DNA of 33,629 bases from positions 1 to 33,629 of the forward strand of contig JAEDNI010000018.1 in NCBI GenBank assembly GCA_016302585.1, in the 5' to 3' direction. Source of the stretch: Paludibacteraceae bacterium. GTDB lineage: Bacteria > Bacteroidota > Bacteroidia > Bacteroidales > Paludibacteraceae. The position numbers and the translations under genes are program-made. The first letter of the stretch is position 1, and every line of letters begins with the position of its first letter. Shown here piece after piece: positions 30,914-33,629 of this stretch. A model generated the notes under the pieces. That model saw only the letters and a program-made list of their open reading frames with translations. It was not told the origin of the DNA and did no database searches.

Positions 30914-31603
30914 TTCAATGAGCTTATCTACCAGCGGCGGAACGCCGATAGTAGCAGGCTTCTGAATATGGGTGATTCGGTCCGCCCACATCCCAAACTC
31001 AGGTTGCCCGGGATCTACAAAGTAAATCGGGCATTGCGCCGGTGCATAGTGAATCAACGAGGCTGCCGGATACACATTGAGACTGGTTCCGATAACGACC
31101 ATGATTTCTGCTTGCTCCGCAATGCGGCATGCTTCCTCGAAGTAAGGAACACCTTCTCCGAAGAACACGATATACGGACGCAATAACGACCCGTCCGGAT
31201 GGCGGTCTCCGTAGTGTTGTTCCCAACCTTTCAGAGGCACGGTAGCGGTTTCGTTGCGTTCGGAGCGCAACTTGGTGATCTCGCCATGCAGATGCACTAC
31301 ATCCTTCGCACCCGCACGCTCATGCAAGTCATCTATATTTTGCGTGATAACGCGCGTACCCGGGATGGCGGCTTGCAGTTTGGCGATGGCGAAGTGCGCT
31401 GCATTCGGTTGGGCTGCTAAGGTGTCCTTACGACGTGCATTGTAGAAGTCCACGCATAACTGCGGATTGCGCAACCATGCTTCATGGGTACATACATCTT
31501 CGATGCGGTAATGTTCCCATAAGCCGTCTGAATCGCGGAAGGTACCTAAACCACTCTCGGCACTCACTCCTGCACCCGTAAAAACAACAATTCTCTTACT
31601 CAT
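30905..31603 (-). CDS. cobB: Sirtuin-type NAD-dependent protein deacylase
   Basis: 232-residue class III (Sir2) enzyme that removes acyl groups from lysines using NAD. Motifs: VVFTGAGVSAESGLGTFRD (NAD binding), ITQNIDDLHERAG (near 95), the catalytic His in VHLHGEITKL (near 112), and VIGTSLNVYPAASLIHY. The segment FYNARRKDTL keeps the Tyr and Arg that prefer negatively charged acyl groups (succinyl, malonyl) in CobB/SIRT5. The four zinc-binding cysteines of many sirtuins are missing in the region after HGEITKLR, as I recall also for other Bacteroidota members. Its stop codon lies in a heptad array. Between DUF486 and menA in the ttcA operon. Likely target pool is metabolic enzymes. Confidence 0.92.
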   Translation of the reverse strand: MSKRIVVFTGAGVSAESGLGTFRDSDGLWEHYRIEDVCTHEAWLRNPQLCVDFYNARRKDTLAAQPNAAHFAIAKLQAAIPGTRVITQNIDDLHERAGAKDVVHLHGEITKLRSERNETATVPLKGWEQHYGDRHPDGSLLRPYIVFFGEGVPYFEEACRIAEQAEIMVVIGTSLNVYPAASLIHYAPAQCPIYFVDPGQPEFGMWADRITHIQKPATIGVPPLVDKLIEDW

Positions 31604-31630
31604 AAGAATGTGTGTTTTGTTTTTTATTTA

Positions 31631-32002
31631 CTATTTAAAACCGAAAACGAAATAAACAGCGCCTACCAATAGCAAGCACGCTACGGCATGATTCCATCGC
31701 AGCTGCATATGGAAAGCAATAGCTGAGAAAGCGACAAACACCAGCAGCGTGATCACTTCCTGAATCACCTTCAACTGCATCAACGTGAACGGACCGCCAT
31801 TGCCTTCAAACCCGATTCGGTTGGCTGGCACTTGCAGACAGTATTCAAAAAACGCAATTCCCCAGGAAAGCAGGATAACAAAGATCAGGGGGGTGGCATT
31901 GGTGAAAAAACCGGTACTCTGCAATTTCAAGTGACCATACCAGGCAAGCGTCATGAAGATATTCGACGCCAATAATAATAAGATAGTATATAAAGCGGAC
32001 AT
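31631..32002 (-). CDS. DUF486 small membrane protein (DMT-like)
   Basis: 123 residues with four hydrophobic segments (about 1-22, 37-55, 78-98 and 103-122). The hallmark ANRIGFEGNGGPFTLMQLKVIQE between segments two and three marks the DUF486 family, which is remotely related to small drug/metabolite transporters of the EamA type. The substrate is unknown. It is 6 bp downstream of the ttcA stop and 27 bp upstream of the sirtuin start, in one transcript. After the stop come extra in-frame stops (TAGTAAATAA). Family assignment is good; function cannot be named. Confidence 0.88.
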   Translation of the reverse strand: MSALYTILLLLASNIFMTLAWYGHLKLQSTGFFTNATPLIFVILLSWGIAFFEYCLQVPANRIGFEGNGGPFTLMQLKVIQEVITLLVFVAFSAIAFHMQLRWNHAVACLLLVGAVYFVFGFK

Positions 32003-32008
32003 AATGGA

Positions 32009-32803
32009 TTATGATTTTGTCTTGGGTAGATACTCCGGTTTGATATTCGTCATGGCATTGTAAAGCGTGCTGAGCGCTTCGGGATTGAGAGCCTTCATCT
32101 GCGCTAACAGGTCCTTGGCTTTCTCGCGCGCACTCTCATGCTCGAACGGACACAGTTTGCTTTGCTTCTCGTACCCGCGCATCTGCGAATAAGCGATGAT
32201 GTCGGCTTCGGGAATCAGACATAACGGACGGATGATACGCAGCGGCATCTTCTCTAATTGCAACATGGGCGGCATCGTAGCGAAGGAACCCGCAAAGACT
32301 AAGTTCATCAGCATCGTTTGCACGACGTCATCTTTATGATGACCAAAAGCGATCTTATTGCATCCCAACTCTTGCGCTACGTTAAACAGCGTCTTCCGCC
32401 GATACCATGCGCATAAAAAACACGAATTCGCTTCTCGCCTGTTCGGCATCATTCCATCATTGAGCGACGAAGTCGCGCTCATTCCATCATTAATAGAAAC
32501 ATCCCTCACCACAAGCGGCACACCTGCTTGGCGGCAGAAATCCTCCAAATAGGACAGATCGCTATGGTAATCGCGTTCTTTCACACGCACATGAAGGGCT
32601 GTCACGCGAAAACGCGGCTTGTATATCTGCGCTCGTTTGCCTAACAACTCCGTCAGCAGCAACGAGTCTTTCCCTCCGCTCAAACCAATCAATATATGGT
32701 CCCCCTCTTCGATGAGTTGGTACCCCGCGCACGCTTCATGAAAGAACTTCGTCAACCGCGTTCGTTGCTTCTCTATCGCTATCTGCTCCTGTGTCTTCTC
32801 CAT
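32009..32803 (-). CDS. ttcA: tRNA 2-thiocytidine biosynthesis protein TtcA
   Basis: ATP-dependent sulfurtransferase that thiolates cytidine 32 of tRNAs using an iron-sulfur cluster. Marks: ILIGLSGGKDSLLL (PP-loop, about residue 42), the CxxC in NSCFLCAWYRRKTLF, and a third cysteine in KLCPFEHES. The start at 32803 (MEKTQEQIAIEKQ) is preferred; an ATG at 32824 would leave only about five leader bases after the promoter. Residues about 104-119 (INDGMSATSSLNDGMM) are foreign to the family. They are encoded by the 48-bp palindromic element also present in rdgB, placed just before the CFLC cysteines. The catalytic residues stay in frame. First gene of the operon with DUF486, cobB and menA. Confidence 0.93.
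   Translation of the reverse strand: MEKTQEQIAIEKQRTRLTKFFHEACAGYQLIEEGDHILIGLSGGKDSLLLTELLGKRAQIYKPRFRVTALHVRVKERDYHSDLSYLEDFCRQAGVPLVVRDVSINDGMSATSSLNDGMMPNRREANSCFLCAWYRRKTLFNVAQELGCNKIAFGHHKDDVVQTMLMNLVFAGSFATMPPMLQLEKMPLRIIRPLCLIPEADIIAYSQMRGYEKQSKLCPFEHESAREKAKDLLAQMKALNPEALSTLYNAMTNIKPEYLPKTKS
32447..32494 (-). repeat. 48-bp in-frame palindromic element, copy in ttcA
   Basis: The coding strand runs from ATTAATGATGG to GGAATGATG and codes INDGMSATSSLNDGMM. Two perfect 13-bp direct repeats AATGATGGAATGA, 30 bp apart, flank an imperfect hairpin (arms GAGCGCGAC and GTCGCTC, loop TTC). Compared with the rdgB copy the stem differs at a paired position (CGAC/GTCG against CGGC/GCCG), which keeps pairing. 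Confidence 0.85.
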
Positions 32804-32834
32804 GTATGTCTTCCGGTGTCTCAATTTGAGACTG

Positions 32835-32865
32835 CAAAATTAGTACTTTTTTTTGAAATACGCAA
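32835..32865 (-). promoter_or_regulatory. Promoter for the ttcA-DUF486-cobB-menA operon
   Basis: On the minus strand TTGCGTATTTC (TTG at 32863-32865) is 23 bp before TAATTTTG (32835-32842). Transcription would start near 32828-32830. Its TTG box pairs with that of the divergent DUF2130 promoter as GCAAGAA/TTCTTGC. Confidence 0.8.
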
Positions 32866-32882
32866 GAAAAGAAATAAAATTC

Positions 32883-32913
32883 TTGCATATGTCGGGAAAA
32901 AGCAGTATTTTTG
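32883..32913 (+). promoter_or_regulatory. Promoter for the DUF2130 gene
   Basis: TTGCATATGTC begins at 32883 and TATTTTTG is at 32906-32913, in the standard 23-bp phasing of this window. The ATG is at 32936. Confidence 0.8.
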
Positions 32914-32935
32914 CACCGGCAAAAATGTTTGAATT

Positions 32936-33629
32936 ATGAAAGAGTTGAAATGTCCGAAATGCGGAAATGTGTTTACGGTGGACGAGAGTGACTATGCTGC
33001 TTTGTTAGGTCAGGTGAAGAACGCGGAGTTTGAACGCGAGTTGACGCGTCGTGTTCAGGAACTGGAGCAGACGCAGAAAGTGCGTGAGCAGGCGGAGGCC
33101 GTTCGCCGTAAGGCGGAAGAACAGGCGGCGCAGAACCAGCTGCAGATGCAGTTGCAGGCCTTGCAGGCACAAGTGCAGCAGGCCGAACAAGCGAAGCAGT
33201 TAGCGGTCGCTCAGGTTAGGCAGCAGGCCACCGAGGCATATATGAAGAAAGAGCAGGAGTTGGCGCAAGTGAAGACGCAGATGGATGCCCAGTTAAAAGC
33301 GGCTCAGGACCAGATTGCGTACTACAAAGATATGAAACTGCGCATGAGCACGAAGATGGTAGGCGAGAGCCTGGAGATCCATTGTTCTACGCTCTTTAAC
33401 CAGTTGCTGCGCCCGCTGATGCCCTATGCGTATTTCGAGAAAGACAACGAGGTCGTTGAGGGTACGAAAGGCGATTTCGTCTTCCGGGACAAGTCCGAAG
33501 ATGGGGTAGAGTATATCTCTATCATGTTTGAGATGAAGAACGAGAACGATGAGACCGCCACCAAGCATAAGAATGAAGATTTCCTTGCCAAACTGGATGC
33601 CGACCGCAAGAAGAAAAACTGCGAGTATG
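32936..33629 (+). CDS. DUF2130 protein with N-terminal zinc ribbon and coiled coil (cut by window end)
   Basis: 231 residues are visible and the frame is open at the window end. Residues 1-13 hold a short zinc-ribbon half (KCPKCGNVFTVDES). A long Gln/Ala/Glu-rich coiled coil spans about residues 25-125. The DUF2130 domain starts near STKMVGESLEIHC and continues through YFEKDNEVVEGTKGDFVF and IMFEMKNENDETATKHKNEDF. DUF2130 is predicted to have a restriction-endonuclease-like fold; in this segment the Glu/Lys of FEMKNE and the Asp of KGDFVF are candidate catalytic residues. No experimental function is known to me. It is transcribed divergently from ttcA. The start is chosen as the first ATG after the promoter and begins directly at the zinc ribbon. 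Confidence 0.85.
   Translation, partial: MKELKCPKCGNVFTVDESDYAALLGQVKNAEFERELTRRVQELEQTQKVREQAEAVRRKAEEQAAQNQLQMQLQALQAQVQQAEQAKQLAVAQVRQQATEAYMKKEQELAQVKTQMDAQLKAAQDQIAYYKDMKLRMSTKMVGESLEIHCSTLFNQLLRPLMPYAYFEKDNEVVEGTKGDFVFRDKSEDGVEYISIMFEMKNENDETATKHKNEDFLAKLDADRKKKNCEY

Noticed and set aside
30840..30915. Possible CRISPR-like repeats (AATCACCAATCAC)
   Set aside because: Units are 7 bp with no spacers, and no cas genes are present; this is a simple tandem heptad array.

Overview
This window reads as chromosomal DNA of an uncultured or little-studied member of the Bacteroidales (Bacteroidota). The evidence is the promoter grammar (a TTG box and TANNTTTG), Bacteroidota-type families (the long nucleoside kinase with a TGS-like N-terminus, DUF4827, a PorZ-like type IX secretion protein, the SPOR-folE pair) and intact chromosomal housekeeping genes. 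I see no phage, plasmid, transposase, CRISPR array, tRNA or rRNA. Base composition looks even throughout, near half G+C by eye.

Layout: (1) 1-6609, plus strand: the gyrB 3' part, a LOG-family protein, a helical-repeat/GH16-like protein, kdsA, a nucleoside kinase, a SPOR protein and folE. (2) 6610-14354, minus strand, read from 14354 downwards: rsmF-like methyltransferase, rdgB, a 1355-residue PorZ-like protein made of two tandem copies, and an EptA-like transferase. (3) 14440-16683, plus: a UvrD/PcrA helicase. (4) 16680-18398, minus: uridine kinase and a split ChrA pair. (5) 18565-24789, plus: rsfS, ftsH, an M16 peptidase, surE and a small membrane protein. (6) 24773-32803, minus, two operons: ttcA-DUF486-cobB-menA, and rfbA-araC-FKBP lipoprotein-DUF4827-glmM-lpxB. 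(7) 32936 to the edge, plus: a DUF2130 protein, cut by the window end.

Many genes serve the envelope: kdsA and lpxB (Kdo, lipid A), an EptA-like lipid headgroup transferase, rfbA and glmM (nucleotide-sugar precursors), PorZ (delivery of anionic LPS to the type IX sortase in Porphyromonas) and two FKBP-like lipoproteins.

The most unusual content is repeat-like. A 48-bp palindromic element sits in the same reading frame inside two unrelated genes, rdgB and ttcA, with compensatory changes in its stem. Short tandem arrays with a strict 7-bp period fill several gene junctions, in places supplying stop or start codons, and one lies inside lpxB. A 9-bp array encodes a Ser-rich linker in the helicase. 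Seven promoters share an extended upstream box (TTGCRTAT-like) exactly 23 bp from TANNTTTG, arranged in three divergent pairs with inverted repeats. lpxB has no ATG, GTG or TTG at its conserved N-terminus; the expected start position holds ATC, directly after a heptad array.

No intergenic stretch exceeds 300 bp. The longest are 18405-18564 (divergent promoters and the rsfS leader), 29824-29981 (rfbA promoter and an inverted repeat) and 1096-1229 (heptad arrays).
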